A DNA stretch of 64,000 bases from Chrysoperla carnea (GCF_905475395.1 NC_058337.1:114880368-114944367); one strand, 5' to 3'. Positions 20,141 to 33,359 are shown, counted from the first letter of the stretch. Made by a program: numbers and translations. Notes: a model not told the origin generated them from the letters alone.

Positions 20141-22756
20141 TTATGCAGTTACAGTCTCCACCATTGTCTTTTTAATAATTTCACCAAAATTTTCATCGTA
20201 TTCATCATGGTTTGATGATGTCGATTCTGATGGCTCTGAATTGACAACATTATTTGTCGAATTATTTTCAATCTTTTGTTGTTCAGGTTGTGGTGTTTCA
20301 TTATTATATGATGGTCCTTCCATAACATTCCCACTATTCAAATCATCAAATGCAGGGTAATTGTATCTACCCTGTAATAAATCGGTAAAGGATTCCAACT
20401 TTGGTGTTGTTACAGGATCTAAACTTGTATATTGACTATCTTTATTGGTTGAATTTTCAAAATTAAATGTTTCAAAATTGCGATGATAATCACCATTGGC
20501 CGTTCCGTTGTGGGTATTTGTTAACGAACTATCTAAATTCTTACCAAAATCCGTAGTGCCATAAATATACTGTCCACCAAATACTTGGTGATGATGCTGA
20601 TGATTAAAATCGTTATTAAATTGATAAGGATATTGATTATTTTGTTGATTTTGATGTGCGGAATAAGTAATAGGTGTAGCACTTCCAACAGAAAAACCTA
20701 ATTCAGGAAATCTTTGTGATAATGGATCAGTACCCGATGAAAAATGAAATGTATGATGATGATGATACGATTGTTTTCGCTGTGGTGATGATGTCATATT
20801 TGTGCTATAATTTCTTTGTGCAATTTGCTCTGTGCTAATACCATTGTTATCTTCGGTTGTATAACAATCTTCTCGAAATGTATATAAATCTAGAGAATCT
20901 TCTCTCGCTGGTAATTCACCACCAAATTGTGTTGTAGCCATCGTATTTATTTGAGATTGTTGTGTTCCAGGCCCTTCTCCAGGAGCACCGTAATGTAAAT
21001 TTGTAAAACTACCATTATGTACACATGATTCAACTTCAACATGTGATGCAAGATTCACATCACGTAATAAATTCCCATTATATTTACTACCCCCGTTTAA
21101 AATTGAACTAGTGCCATTTTGATTTTGATGAAGATGTTGTGGCATTGCTAAACGATCATCACCATTTGTGGTATTTGAAGGCGTATTTGTTGTCCATCGT
21201 ATATGACGATTTGGTTCATGTTTTACACTTTCCTCCTCCTCCATTTTTTGTTTTTTCTCTAATTCTAATCGCATTAGGGTATGAATAAAATGTGTACGAA
21301 CTCGTACAGGATTAAATTCAATACGACCACTAGAATTTGCACAATTATCGCGTGTGCATCCGCATGGGAAATTTAATCGATCAACTTGACATTTTATACC
21401 AGCTTGTGAACACGAACATGTATCGGGATCACAATAACCTTTACAGCCACACCCACAAAATTCACGTGAAGATCGAATATCACGGCATTCGTCTTTTTCG
21501 TAAGCATCAATTTTACGTACGCCAGCCGCACGTAACAAGGCACGTCGTTGACGTGTAGGTACTGGTTGTAAAAAATAATAACTATCTAAATCCATTTCAG
21601 ATTCAGAAGCATCACTACTTGGTTCTTCGTCACTATCACTATCATCGCTAGATGATGTTGGACCCGCCGTTGTTATCGGCGTTGTATTTGTGGGTGAAGC
21701 AATTGGTGGCACCGTTGGGCTATTTGCAGCAGCTGCATGCTGCCGTTCGCTACGTAATTGTTGTAAAAGTTGCCTATGTAATCGTCGTTGTTCCAAAGCA
21801 TGCTCGCTTAACGAGAACTTCTGAACATGACTATGTTGTGCTCCCATTCCCAATGTAGATCCACCTTGTGATGGTACACAAGTAAAACCTTGTGCTCGTG
21901 GAAAATAATATACTGTGACACTGTCAAATGTAATTCCACGTTTTTTCTTTGCTTTCGGTTCTCCTATCCCATCATCATTTTCATCTTGTGACAACTTTCG
22001 TTTTAAATTGCTTTTCGACTTTCTAACTGGAGTTGTTGTGATTTTTTGATTATTAGCTTCATCTTCGTTATTAGCTTCATCTAATATTACTCCAATATCT
22101 TTTTCAATTGTTTGGCAATCATTTAACGCGGCACGTATCACTTTATCTGTTCTAAATGTTTTGTCACCGGTTTGGCCATCCTCATGTAAGATTTCATCGG
22201 GTATTCGATCTAAAAATGATGTTTCACTATCACTTTCTGCGGGTAAGGCTAAACTACCACTTGTTAAACGTTCTTCCGCTAATTCAGAACCTAATCCAGA
22301 ATCACTACCATCAGAACGATCATGCGCTTCTTCGTCTTGCACAGATGTTATCGTTGTTAAACCACAGTCGCTTGGTAAACTTTCCGTTGTCGAATCTTCT
22401 TCGTCATTACCAGCTGAAACATTATCGCTTTGTTCAATTTTGTTATCACTATTGTTATTATTATTTAATATTGTTTTTTCATTAAATGTATTTGTGCTAT
22501 CAGTAATTGTTGTATTATTTGATTGTTCTTGTCTTGTACTACTATTATTTAGACCCATGGTAATTGTTTCAGTTGTTGTTTTATTATCGTTTAGAATTTC
22601 GTCCTTACGAATACATGTTGGTGATAAATTTGTTTCTATTACTTCTGTTGATGATTTATCTTCCAGTTGTGTGATGGTCGCTTCTTCTACTTCTTCTATT
22701 ATTTGTTCATCATTTGGTTTTGTTTTGGATTGGTCCATAGAACTACTCTCTGACAT
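20141..22756 (-). CDS. Axud1: CSRNP/Axud1 cysteine/serine-rich nuclear protein, 871 aa, single coding exon
   Basis: Members of this family are nuclear, DNA-binding transcriptional regulators; human CSRNP1 (AXUD1) responds to axin and is an early-response gene, and fly Axud1 affects growth and apoptosis. Visible parts: an acidic, Ser/Thr/Asn-rich N-terminus; a DSGLGS motif at 152-157; basic stretches KSKSNLKRK (246-254) and KAKKKR (268-273) as likely nuclear signals; the conserved ITFDSVTVYYFPRAQGF block (275-291) and STLGMGAQHSHVQKFSLSEHA (300-320); an acidic Ser cluster (368-391); SYYFLQPVPTRQRRALLRAAGVRKID (392-417); and the Cys-rich domain 434-472 with ten cysteines, followed by GRIEFNPVRVRTHFIHTLMRLELE (477-500). 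The remaining 370 residues are low-complexity Asn/Gln/His-rich. The coding sequence is uninterrupted, whereas vertebrate members have coding introns. A splice acceptor lies just upstream of the ATG, so the promoter is distant. Confidence 0.95.
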   Translation of the reverse strand: MSESSSMDQSKTKPNDEQIIEEVEEATITQLEDKSSTEVIETNLSPTCIRKDEILNDNKTTTETITMGLNNSSTRQEQSNNTTITDSTNTFNEKTILNNNNNSDNKIEQSDNVSAGNDEEDSTTESLPSDCGLTTITSVQDEEAHDRSDGSDSGLGSELAEERLTSGSLALPAESDSETSFLDRIPDEILHEDGQTGDKTFRTDKVIRAALNDCQTIEKDIGVILDEANNEDEANNQKITTTPVRKSKSNLKRKLSQDENDDGIGEPKAKKKRGITFDSVTVYYFPRAQGFTCVPSQGGSTLGMGAQHSHVQKFSLSEHALEQRRLHRQLLQQLRSERQHAAAANSPTVPPIASPTNTTPITTAGPTSSSDDSDSDEEPSSDASESEMDLDSYYFLQPVPTRQRRALLRAAGVRKIDAYEKDECRDIRSSREFCGCGCKGYCDPDTCSCSQAGIKCQVDRLNFPCGCTRDNCANSSGRIEFNPVRVRTHFIHTLMRLELEKKQKMEEEESVKHEPNRHIRWTTNTPSNTTNGDDRLAMPQHLHQNQNGTSSILNGGSKYNGNLLRDVNLASHVEVESCVHNGSFTNLHYGAPGEGPGTQQSQINTMATTQFGGELPAREDSLDLYTFREDCYTTEDNNGISTEQIAQRNYSTNMTSSPQRKQSYHHHHTFHFSSGTDPLSQRFPELGFSVGSATPITYSAHQNQQNNQYPYQFNNDFNHQHHHQVFGGQYIYGTTDFGKNLDSSLTNTHNGTANGDYHRNFETFNFENSTNKDSQYTSLDPVTTPKLESFTDLLQGRYNYPAFDDLNSGNVMEGPSYNNETPQPEQQKIENNSTNNVVNSEPSESTSSNHDEYDENFGEIIKKTMVETVTA

Positions 22757-22762
22757 TTCAAT

Positions 22763-22782
22763 CTGTAATTAAAAGAAAAACA
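22763..22782 (-). promoter_or_regulatory. 3' splice site of the CSRNP 5' UTR intron
   Basis: On the minus strand a run of pyrimidines followed by AATTACAG ends six bases before the ATG at 22756. This is a strong acceptor and shows that at least one non-coding exon lies at higher coordinates. Confidence 0.8.
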
Positions 22783-25700
22783 ATATTAGTTCAATGTACT
22801 TAACTCATAATTAAAATTTATGTCAAATATTGAGAGCAGAGGGGGGGGGGTACAAGTATGTTAATTCTTTCCCTAAAGAAAAACTAAAAAGTTATGTATT
22901 TTTATCTGTTTGCTTAGGGCATTTAATTGAGGCCATTCAAGAATAATAATTTGGAATTAAAATTAAATGGTTTTTCCGAAAATACTACTTTAAAAGAGGA
23001 CTGGCGCCACCTCTGTTAAATTTAGCAACTTCAAACTGTATGATTTATTTAAACGAAGAATATTAACATAAATGATATAACTTTCCACTCGGTTTAATAA
23101 GAACTTTATATTGATTAAAATTATAGGAAAAAAATTTTACTACAATTTATCCTCTTAACATATTTTCTCTTATTTTAAGAGATATTTTGGAATATTTAAC
23201 GTAAATATAAGACATTGAGAGAAAAATCTAAACAATCATTATATGCTAAAAGATTGTAGCAAATTTTAATTTTAACAGTTTTGCATTTTATATAATTTTC
23301 AGTTTGGTTTATATTTATCTAAGAAACCCCAAAGTTACAAACGATAATAAAAGAAGTCTTATCTCGTAATATGACTTCGGAGCCAAACCCTATCAAGAAA
23401 CTTTTTTTTTAAATCCTCTAATTTAAATTAAGTTTTGAATATCATCTATAGCTTAAATGATAGAACGGTAGTTTGAGTCTCAAATGAATGTATTTTTCTC
23501 ACACTACCTTAATTAATTTAAAAATAATAAATGCTTTTTGTCAAAATAAGTATAAAAAAATTAAGTTATTCTGAAAATGATTTATATGTAAACAGTGGGT
23601 AATGACATAATATGAATTAATTAATCGAACACAAAAATGTTTATCTCAAAAATAGTGTAATAAACAGTTTTCAAATACAAAATTCTTATAAGTTTTGATA
23701 TTTATAAAAATACGAACAGCAAAAGGTAACAACATACAAAGTCATAAGTGTTTCACCTGATTAATTACGTCGATGTGGTCATCATTTTATTTGATTACGC
23801 CTTTCGATACAATAACAAAATCTTTTTGTATATGTTAAGAGAAAAAAAAATTTACATTTGCAATACGTTAACAATTTTTAACTAAGTAACGATTCCTAAA
23901 TAACTTATTAGTCATCATTACCATTATCATTTAAAATAACCTCCGATCTCCTTTACCCCTCTAACTAATAATATAATCCGTATACAATAGTCTTTTTAGT
24001 TTTTGAATAAGTCTTACTTACAATAAGAATTACACATAGAATTATGAATAATAATCAGAACTTATTAAATACCGGGTGTTTTTAAAAATCTGTTACAAAT
24101 ATCTGCCAAGGTTCTTATTTAAATTCTTTTTCAACTCGTATCTCTTACACCTATTACTACACCTGCAATGGTAGATTAAACATGGTAGAGCAGACATAAT
24201 CACGCGAAAATCTTAGAAATCTTCTTTAAATCTGATCAACGCCAATAAACTTTTAAGTCGCCTACGAGTCAGAGTCACGGTCTTTGGATAAGAAGAAAGC
24301 TATGGCATGGACGGTTCCAAAGCGAGATTTATACAATATCACTTTGATGTATTTCCAAAATGAATCATCCTGTGTACCTTCATATTATAATCCAGTTCTG
24401 TTTCAACTTCGACGCACGTTGTCATTGTTTCATACTTCATGTCTTTTCTGAATACATGATTGAAGGCTCATTTAAATTTATCTTTTTGGATATTCGAGGA
24501 CGTCAGAGCAAAAGTGGCCTATATATATGAAAAATTGAGGGTTAGGCCATTTTGCGCTGAGAGTCTCATTCATCCTCGAGAAAACATTCGTTTAAATTTT
24601 TATATTGTTGATATTTCTATGATTTCTTTAAGATTAACATTCAAAGTGATGAATGTAAATAAGACATTCTCATGGTGGTTTGTATCGGCCTCTAGATCGA
24701 TTCCGAGAAACAAAACGGTGACGTCTACGAAAATAAAACTAAGGAAGCAACACAAAGAAAATGGAGATTCATAGACGAAAATCATTCTAAAGACAGGTAA
24801 CTGATAATATCAAATTGAATGGAGCAATGAAACGACATCACAGTCTTTTTACGGATCATCTCCAAGGGTAGCTGTAGCTACTTGCGTGGTGGAGAGTCTA
24901 CTTAAAACAGGACTGCTTGACAAACGATTTACGAGACAACAAAAGTTAGGGGACAACTCACGCAAATGAGTAACCTAACTTATTTGATTAGAAGTTTTTA
25001 TAGGTTGGTAGGAATCATTAAAAAACACTCTGTATATCTATGTAATTATAAATATATTATTATTATTAAGATCTACGTCATTGACATAACCAATAAAAAC
25101 AGTTCCTTCTCAACAACAAACATAACACATCGTAATGAATCGTTGTGTCCGTGTATTACGTTCGTTATGTGTTGCCTACCCCCTTCCACTTTTAATTCAA
25201 AACATTCATCCTGTAAAATTGTTTGATTATTAAATTCAACACTGTAAGAACAATAATTTAATCAAATAAACACATTTTGTTCAATGTTTTGTTTTCAAAA
25301 AGATCCGCATGAAATTATTGAGGTATATTATTAAATACTACCTTGTACTTCCTCTCCTCGCAAATGGGAGGGAGTTCTGATAGATTAGAAATATTTTTGT
25401 CTTGAGGGTTGAAATAAGTTTTGTGGTAAACTTGAAAGAATTTTCTAGGAGGCTTTGGAAATCTTGAAACAACGATAATAAATTCCGAAAAGTTTGAAAT
25501 CGTATGGTTTGCAATAAAACATAGTCCCGAGCATGTACACCGTATAAATTCAATTTGGATGTCCCCCATCTTAGCCCTTAGCAGAACTTTGGATTAGTTA
25601 TTTCTTCTCATTCACCTACATGGCACAAGCTTGATACGCTGAAGCCCTGGGTGACTCAAGCCAGCCGTTATACATGTGTATTAAATCTCAAGCCCCTATA

Positions 25701-28700
25701 AATAGTAACGTACGTAAGAACAGGGACACAATTTAAAACATTGATTTTTCACTTTTTTGCTAGTTACAGTATCCGTAAGAAGTAAATCAGTGAAAAACTT
25801 TTGTTATACATTTTATTCAAATGAAATCTTTGTTATCAATCAATTGGAAAGTGATCATATCTTCGAAAGTATTAAACTTCTGCAATTTCACTTTAAATTA
25901 TTTTCACAAGTGAATCAGTACTTTTATCAGTTTTTCCAGCAAGGTCAAATCTCTAATGAAAATTAAAATGAATTATTTCTTTCTCAAGGTTTGATAATGT
26001 AAAAGGTATTAAATTTGATCAGGAAAATTTTTTTATTTTTATTTTTACTGAGAACTAGTAGAAAATTTATAATATTAGGACGTCATAAATCGTTAGATAG
26101 GGAAATAAATATATTTGTAAACTGAAAACTCAAGAGCTATTGTTAACTTAATTTTGTTAAAATTGCAATTAAATTTTATATAAAAGTTTACGTATTTTAT
26201 TTGCGAAATTAAAATTCATCGGTTTTCGAGCAAAACATTCTTACTAAACTAAGGTGACAAATTAGAAATTTGTATGCTTAGGAATGCAGGACCGTCTTTA
26301 ACCTATAGAACCGTCGCAATAATCTGTTTTCGGTGTACCCAATGCTCAATCCATCAGCCAACCAATCTTTAATCCATGAGGATGTTCCTGTTGATGGGCC
26401 ATCATTATTTAAACCTAGGGATAGTCAATGTTTAAACCATGGCCATTTGGCAGTAATTAAAGGCCCCTTGGATCGCGGGATCTTGAACACTTGCGCACAT
26501 TGTCCAATGGGAAAGAGTGGCTTCTATCAAATTTCCCATCGTATAGAATGAAGATCTTTCGTAATAAGATTGTTTTAATCTACGCTCAAACATCATTTTG
26601 ACTAGCCCAGAAAGCATTTGATTCAAAAGAATAAGAAAATAAACAGTAGCTGGTTGAAATAAAATTTTTGTCAGAATGATATAATAATTTAAAAGAAATA
26701 AAGTATATAGAGTCAATTCCCAAGAAAATGACCTCTCCTTGCGGTACTGACAGCCTGATTTAGTGAAATCAGGTCTAGTTTCCAATCTACAATGGATGAT
26801 TTTATGTTAGATTGGTTGTGACTAATTATATTCCTGTTGCGCAGATGCTATTAGAAACCACATGGGAAAAGATCAAGTTTTATTTAAATGAATATTCTAG
26901 GATTATTCCGTAAGAGGCTTAAACATCATAATTTCCATGAGAAATGATGTCTCTTTAGGTTCAGGCATTGTGAATGTGTGTCCATTAATAGACCTTTTCA
27001 TGTCAATTACGATTTATTATTGTTTCGTACAGGCAGTAATAAGTTGGCCAAAGATACAAGATATTTGTTACTCATTTTATCACATTAGTTTTTTAACAAA
27101 CTGTCCGAAACAAAAGGTAATCACTTTTTAAAATGAAAAGCTTAAACATGGATACGACACGAGTTGTTATGGACAAAAGTGTGTCCATGACATGTGCCCA
27201 TGAATTGAAAAAAAAATTACCTTTCGGATAATCTTTGCTACTTTTTCTTATGAGATAATGCATACTTTTAGGGAACATCTTACATGAAATTTTCTCTAGT
27301 TTAATCATAACACTATTTTTCTAATTCTATTATATATTTTTAATGCAGTTTTGTAGTGTGCGGTCAATAATAATAATAATAATAAAAAAAAAAGAAGAAT
27401 ATGCCGTAAGCAATTCACATCATTAAAAAACATTATCCATTCGTATCATCACCAACAATCCAACATAGAGATAAATAATATAAATATATATATATAACAC
27501 AAAATAACACCAGAGAAACACAAAATAAATATACGTAGAATATATATCGGATATGCTTAGCAGATATAATATTATGGTGTTTTCTTTCAATTCCATAACG
27601 GGACATTGTGTAACACAACTTCACACAAAATGTTTAATGTATATATCATGTATATACGCATAATAAAAACTCATTGCACTACGCTAAGAAGTGCTTTATT
27701 TTAGATTAGAGTTGTAACCTCTCCCGAAAATCTCCCAATTTTTGTAAAAAAAAAAATACTTTCTCTACCATGAACTGTAAACCGTCATGTAATGCACCTT
27801 AATAGGATATTTTCGGAGTGAAAAATAAATAAAATTTGATTCAAATTAAAATTTATCAAGAAATATATTTAAATTTACTGATTTTCAATCATCAAAGCAC
27901 ATTATTGTTTTATTATATTATAATTAAAAGTCGTAATTTTTTATCTGTATATCACGTGGCCTAAAACACGAGCCGCCATGATGTGACATCATATGGGCAA
28001 AAATATTATGCTTTAATTACTAATTTGTTGATGGTTTTCATAGTAATTGTAAGTTATATTACCATCAACTTTATTTATACACATAATAATAACATATATA
28101 CACGACTGTTGTTTTTACCAATATTACGTCACCAAAATGGCTGACAGCGTTTTAGCAAGAATAAAAAAGGTTTAAAATTTAATTCAATTTTTTGACAAGA
28201 AAGCGTGTTTATTTTGCCGATATATTTAATTTGTGGCTTTTCATTTGAAAAATCAACATTTTGAAGTACTTTTTCAAACATAGTAGAATACACTATTACG
28301 TAAGGGAAAGGTAAAAAAAATAAGTTTGCTAAGAGTTACAAATCACCAAAAATAAATTAATTACTCGTCTCCATTGAAAATAATGAACAATTCAATTCAC
28401 ACCGGGTGTTTCATGTATGTATTCGGTCACCAGACATATAAAAGAATGCACATTCTAAAATTTGTTATTTCTTTTCACAATCATGTATATGTTCTTTCTT
28501 TACTCCAGTGCATGCAATATTCAGTGAAGTCAGTGTAGGTAGTAAAGGATAGTAATATAGCACTGTAATAGCACTTTCCTGAACTTCTTTTACTTTGTGT
28601 ACTACACCAAGACAAAAATGAAAAAAAAAATCATATAAAAATGAGTTAATAATAGCCGTAGAAAAATTTTATATGTTAGGTATATATGACGAATATTAAC

Positions 28701-29464
28701 ACCGCGCGTTCATGTCATTTTTGTATTATGAATGTAATATATTTTAGTGGTGGTAGGTTTGGTGGAGTCATCGGTTAGTTAGCTACGAGTTAGTTACCTC
28801 ACTACCACTTCTCTCAATGTTCTTTTTAAAATGAGGTCATTATTACAATTTTATTTTGTTTTAAGGTCAAACAAACATAGATCGCACTATATTCGAACAA
28901 CCACTAAAAATTAGATTGTGGGTGATTGTGTATCATTTTGTTTTCTTTAATTTTAAAAGATTTATCTTTTCCCCTATTTAGAACTGAGATATATGGGAAA
29001 GTTGTGAAGCATTTCTATATTGCGATATAATTTTAGTTTAATAGGTCAACATTTTTCAACCCTTGGATCATTAATTTACTGAAAATTACTAAAATAAATA
29101 ATGAAAATTTGTTGGCGGAAATTGATGTACCAAATTAACTAAAAAACACTTCGTTTTAAAAACAAAAATTTTTAATTTTGGTTGAATTAGATATTCAAAT
29201 TTAAGTAATTTTTCGAAATTTAAATGCGAATAATAATCAACAAATCTCTGTAACATACAAAATTGAAATTTTGTTCTATTTATACTACTAAATTGAAAGT
29301 ACGAATCAAAATATTATGTGTATTGAATATAGCATGAGGAACTATGAAGAATTTTAAATCAGGTTTTACCAATTTTATCAAACATGTTTAAAAAATTATG
29401 ATTAAAACATTCATTTTTAATTTAGTATCTGTAGAATTCAATTTCATTGATTGAAATTGAAAAA

Positions 29465-29499
<35 letters not shown>

Positions 29500-29942
29500 A
29501 TCGAGACAAGAAAATAACTTTCTACCAAAGAGTTAAAAATTTCCAAAATTTGTATCTTATAAATGACCCAATTTTATTTTAATCAATACAACATACTGAC
29601 GCGTCATATTAATTGTATGTACAAAAAATTATCAAAAAGGTGATTGATACAACCTTGAAAGTTCGTAACATTTTCACCTTGGTGTGTTTAATATTTTAGT
29701 AAGAAAAAAATTTAACCTACATTTACTAAAAAAAAAAATTATGATAGAATTGGTTAAAAAGAAATATTTTATGTATATGCAAACATCATAACATCTACGT
29801 ATTAGCCGCATCATCATTCGATCCGACCAGACAAAAAGACCTATTGCCTTTGGCGAAAAAAAAAAGTTATTATTATATTATTCAAAACAGATTACATGTT
29901 TGGGTGGCTTGAACAGTGTTTATATATTCAACAGTATTTATC
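22783..29942. other. AT-rich sequence, probably intron or 5' flank of the CSRNP gene
   Basis: No exon, element or RNA can be supported apart from simple repeats (G10 near 22841-22850, (AAT)n at 27366-27384, T28 at 29468-29495) and a small hairpin at 27168-27192. The segment 26330-26560 is richer in G and C and open on both strands (72 and 117 codons), but neither protein has recognisable features. Confidence 0.5.
29468..29495 (+). repeat. T28 homopolymer
   Basis: An uninterrupted run of 28 T. It may be the fossil tail of a minus-strand retroposon, but no body is recognisable to its right. Confidence 0.8.
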
Positions 29943-30609
29943 TCTATGTATTATAAATGCGAAAGTAAGCATAAATGCAAAAGTTTGTTTGTTTGTTTGT
30001 TACGCTTTCACGCTAAAACTAGCGAATGGTTTTTAATGAAACTGTACAGCAATATAGCTCATACTTCAGAATAATACATGAGATATAATTTATAAAGATA
30101 TATTAATAAAATAAAATTAATTTAATTTGACAGTACCATAAATTACAGATTTCTGTCAAAGTAGTCATTTGACATTACCATTAATTACATATTTCTGTAA
30201 AAGTAGTCAATATAAAATATTTCACGGCCATCTTTTCTAATATACTCAATGAATAATTACAACTATTATACATTTAAAAAAATAGAAAACCATACATATA
30301 TTTTACCTGTGTAAAACAATCCTTACCATAGGGCTTTTCATTTTCAAAATGATTCTTTTTTGTTTTGGACTGTTTTCAATCAAGTAAAGACATATCTTAT
30401 ATCTTCTATCCGTATCAAAAAGCGCTGCTTGAAAAAGATAAAATATACTTAACTTTCTTAGGTTGAATAATTTTTTGACAACTGCCCGAAACAAAAGCAA
30501 ATCGATGAAAAGGTATATTATTTCGAGTGTTATAGAAAGGGGATAAGCGAGAGCAATCTTTATCAATCTTTACTTTTAAACCCAGCGAAGCGGGTGGGTA
30601 TCACTCTAG
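29943..30609 (+). mobile_element. Non-autonomous Helitron, both ends recognisable
   Basis: The left end TCTATGTATTATAAATGCGA, soon followed by a GTTTGTTTGTTTGTTACGC block and TTTCACGCTAAAACTA, is the typical start of a widespread insect Helitron lineage. The right end has the palindrome CCCAGCGAAGCGGGT, a short spacer and CTAG at 30606-30609 followed by T, matching the hairpin plus CTRR rule. No Rep/helicase frame is present, so it depends on a helper. The open frame 30303-30566 (minus) has no motif. The exact first base is uncertain by two bases because TCTC occurs there. Confidence 0.78.
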
Positions 30610-30610
30610 T

Positions 30611-33359
30611 ATTATATATATTCAAATCGTATGCATAATATCAAGAATTAAAAAAACTATAATTAATTGATATTGCAAAAAATTTTTTTATCGTAGACAA
30701 AAATTGATTATTTAATGGATTTGATTTTATTCGTAAGTCTTCTGTTATTGAAGAAACAAAACACTAAATTTTTTTTAAATCACGAAACACTTTCGAACTT
30801 TTATTTTTGACATTGATTTTTATTCAAAGCGATCTTCGTTTATTCTATAATATTGAAGACCTTTTTTGTGGAATTTTATTTCGTGGAATTGGAAAGCATC
30901 ATTATTTAAAAACTTTCTTGTAGCAAGAAAACATTATTTCCACAAATAAATATTTTTTCTGTGTGCATTTGACAAAATATATACCCTTTAATAAATCGAT
31001 TTCAATGTTTCGATAGATTTCAATATTACAAAAGAAATGTTTCACATCAAAACGAAATTGTAAATAGGGTCCCGAAGTTTCTCTTTCATGGAAATAAATT
31101 AGCCTCATAAAGTTAATGATATCTGAAAAAAGATAAAGCTATTTTTCTAGAAGAATGCATTTGATTACTATAAATTTATTGTGTATATTTTCACCTGGCA
31201 CCTTATTTATGAAAGCAAAATTTATAATAATAAAAAGTAAAAAAAGATTTGTAAGCAGTTTTCAGCTTGACACATATCATCACAAGAGTGTAGATATCTT
31301 TTCACTAACAAAATTCAATGTAGCCAATTCGAAATTTTCAATTAATTCGATATAGCCTATCAATTAATTAGAAATATTATGTTTTACATTAGTTTTGGAT
31401 ATACAATCACTAGGGAAAACTTTACAGTACACACACTTCTTCTTGGTACGAGAACTGACAACGTTTTTGAGAGTTTGTTTTAAGACAGTTGAATTTCGGA
31501 TATTTCTCTTAGGTAGGGATGAAATATATGTTGCATCTAAGAGCGGTTTTGACTACAACGTAATGCGGCCTAGTTAAGCGATCTAATTTCTGCCTGAGAA
31601 AATTAAATTGCATTCTTTAATTATAAAACTAAATCATATTAAAATTACATTCCCAATAAAACCATCAAACGTTTTATTGAGTCATTACAATAATATCTGA
31701 CGTGGTATTAGCATTGACAAACTATCTGGCAATTATACTTAATATTGCTAAAAGGGCATGTAAAAATATAAAACTGTTTCTTAAAATGACTTTAAACCAA
31801 GATATTTTCGCAGCTTTCTGCGAGAATGCGCACTAATCCTCAATACAAATGCTCCCAGGAGCCAAGCGTAGGTCAGCGCTACCTTATTTCGAGATGGGTA
31901 GTGGTCTACCAGTATCTGAGAAGGTGGGGGTCGTATAAATCAATTAAATGATTCAAAGAAGTCTAAAAAAGATGATTCACGAGTTCATTTGTTTGTGTGC
32001 TCAAAATTTTACTACTAGAAATTCATTCCGGAGTTCTTCCAGGTCAAATTAGTCCACTAAATGTGGGTATAAGTGTCACATTGCAACATGATTCAATTGA
32101 TTTTCCTTCATTGTCGAGCGAAATTAATTTTGGACACATCACAAAACTGAAAAACTTCTCTCGTTTGAGCAAGATAATCCTAGGATGGTCATGAGTAATT
32201 TGATGAAGTGCAAATATTCAGAAACAAGTCCCATGCATAAATCATTTTCACGCATGAATTTAACTACATCTTTTAAAGCTAACGGTTTTTTTTCTTTTCG
32301 CTCCATGATTTTTGATAGAAATTGTTGGTATCACGATATAGAAATGTCCAAAATCCAGTCATTTTGAAATCAACTTAATCGCCACGTTGTCAACTTTTAT
32401 ACCATTTATTTCTGCATTTTACCAAGTGATGCTTCTTGTGTTTGAAGAAAGATGAAAAGGTTTTTTTTTTTTTTTTTTTTAAATATTTTTTAAAAAAACT
32501 TTTACAATAGTAATTCCCGTTATAAATGTGTAATTACTAAAGGTAAGTCGTCCGCACATTTATTGTGATTACAGTTTATATACCTACATTATATATACAT
32601 TTTTTTTTTGTGAATTACATACAAAACATTACATTATATTATATACTACTTCCTCAATCGTAATAGAAGAAGAGAAGGGACAAAAAAAAAAATTAATAAA
32701 AACGATTGTGTGAAAAAATCGTACGTGCGTATTTATTACTTTAGTTTTAGATAGATGTGAGAATTTTGGTGGTATTATTAGCATCTCTATATTTGGAACA
32801 TAAGTAGAGTATTCACAAATTTCAATTAAAATAAAAAAACAGAATTAATTGTGAGTTAACAATCGTTTGTGAGATATGTCCGTCTAATATAGATCATATT
32901 CACATCATTGACTTGTTAAATATCATGTGCAATGAGCCTTTGTCCAAAAATTTTTTTCTTGCTTCAAAAGGCATTCGTTATCGAATGATTCGATTATTCG
33001 TTAAAACATCGTATGAAATCAACTTTTGGATAGCATCAATAACTACGTAAGTATGAAGGATTTAAATGTACAAATAGAAAGAAAGGAATATGACGTCATA
33101 ACTTGCAATGGCCAGAGACAACATATCAAAAGTTGTTTTGCAAGTATAAGATAGAAAAGGCCTATGATGAGTATAATAGTTCTAATTGTGAAAACGAAAC
33201 GAACACTGTTTAATTTCAGGGCGTTGGTTGTGGATTTTGTTAGCTACATCGCCTTTATTTCCAAACATCTAAGGAGCAAAAGTAAAGAATGCTTACCCAT
33301 CGAATATATGATGGTCAATTGCTATAATAGGTGACACTTTCTGCACGGAGGTGAGAAAA
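30611..33359. other. AT-rich non-coding sequence
   Basis: Nothing can be assigned apart from a T20 run (32461-32480), a TGACGTCA site at 33091-33098 and a structured, GC-richer patch near 31800-31935 that I could not identify. Confidence 0.45.

Noticed and set aside
22161-22772. 203-codon plus-strand frame opposite the CSRNP gene
   Set aside because: It is the antisense of a well-supported, conserved coding sequence; the Ser/Val/Leu richness follows from the complementary codons. The same applies to frames at 20109, 21337, 21652 and 22156.
26432-26785. 117-codon minus-strand frame in a GC-richer patch
   Set aside because: No recognisable domain, no splice or promoter context, and the opposite strand is also open; it may be a TE remnant but cannot be supported.
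30303-30566. 87-codon minus-strand frame
   Set aside because: It lies within the non-autonomous Helitron and shows no Rep, helicase or other motif.
31830-31930. 5S rRNA gene or pseudogene
   Set aside because: Only a short GATGGGT-type stretch resembles the 5S end; the rest of the expected sequence and the closing stem are not found. Kept only as a low-interest finding.
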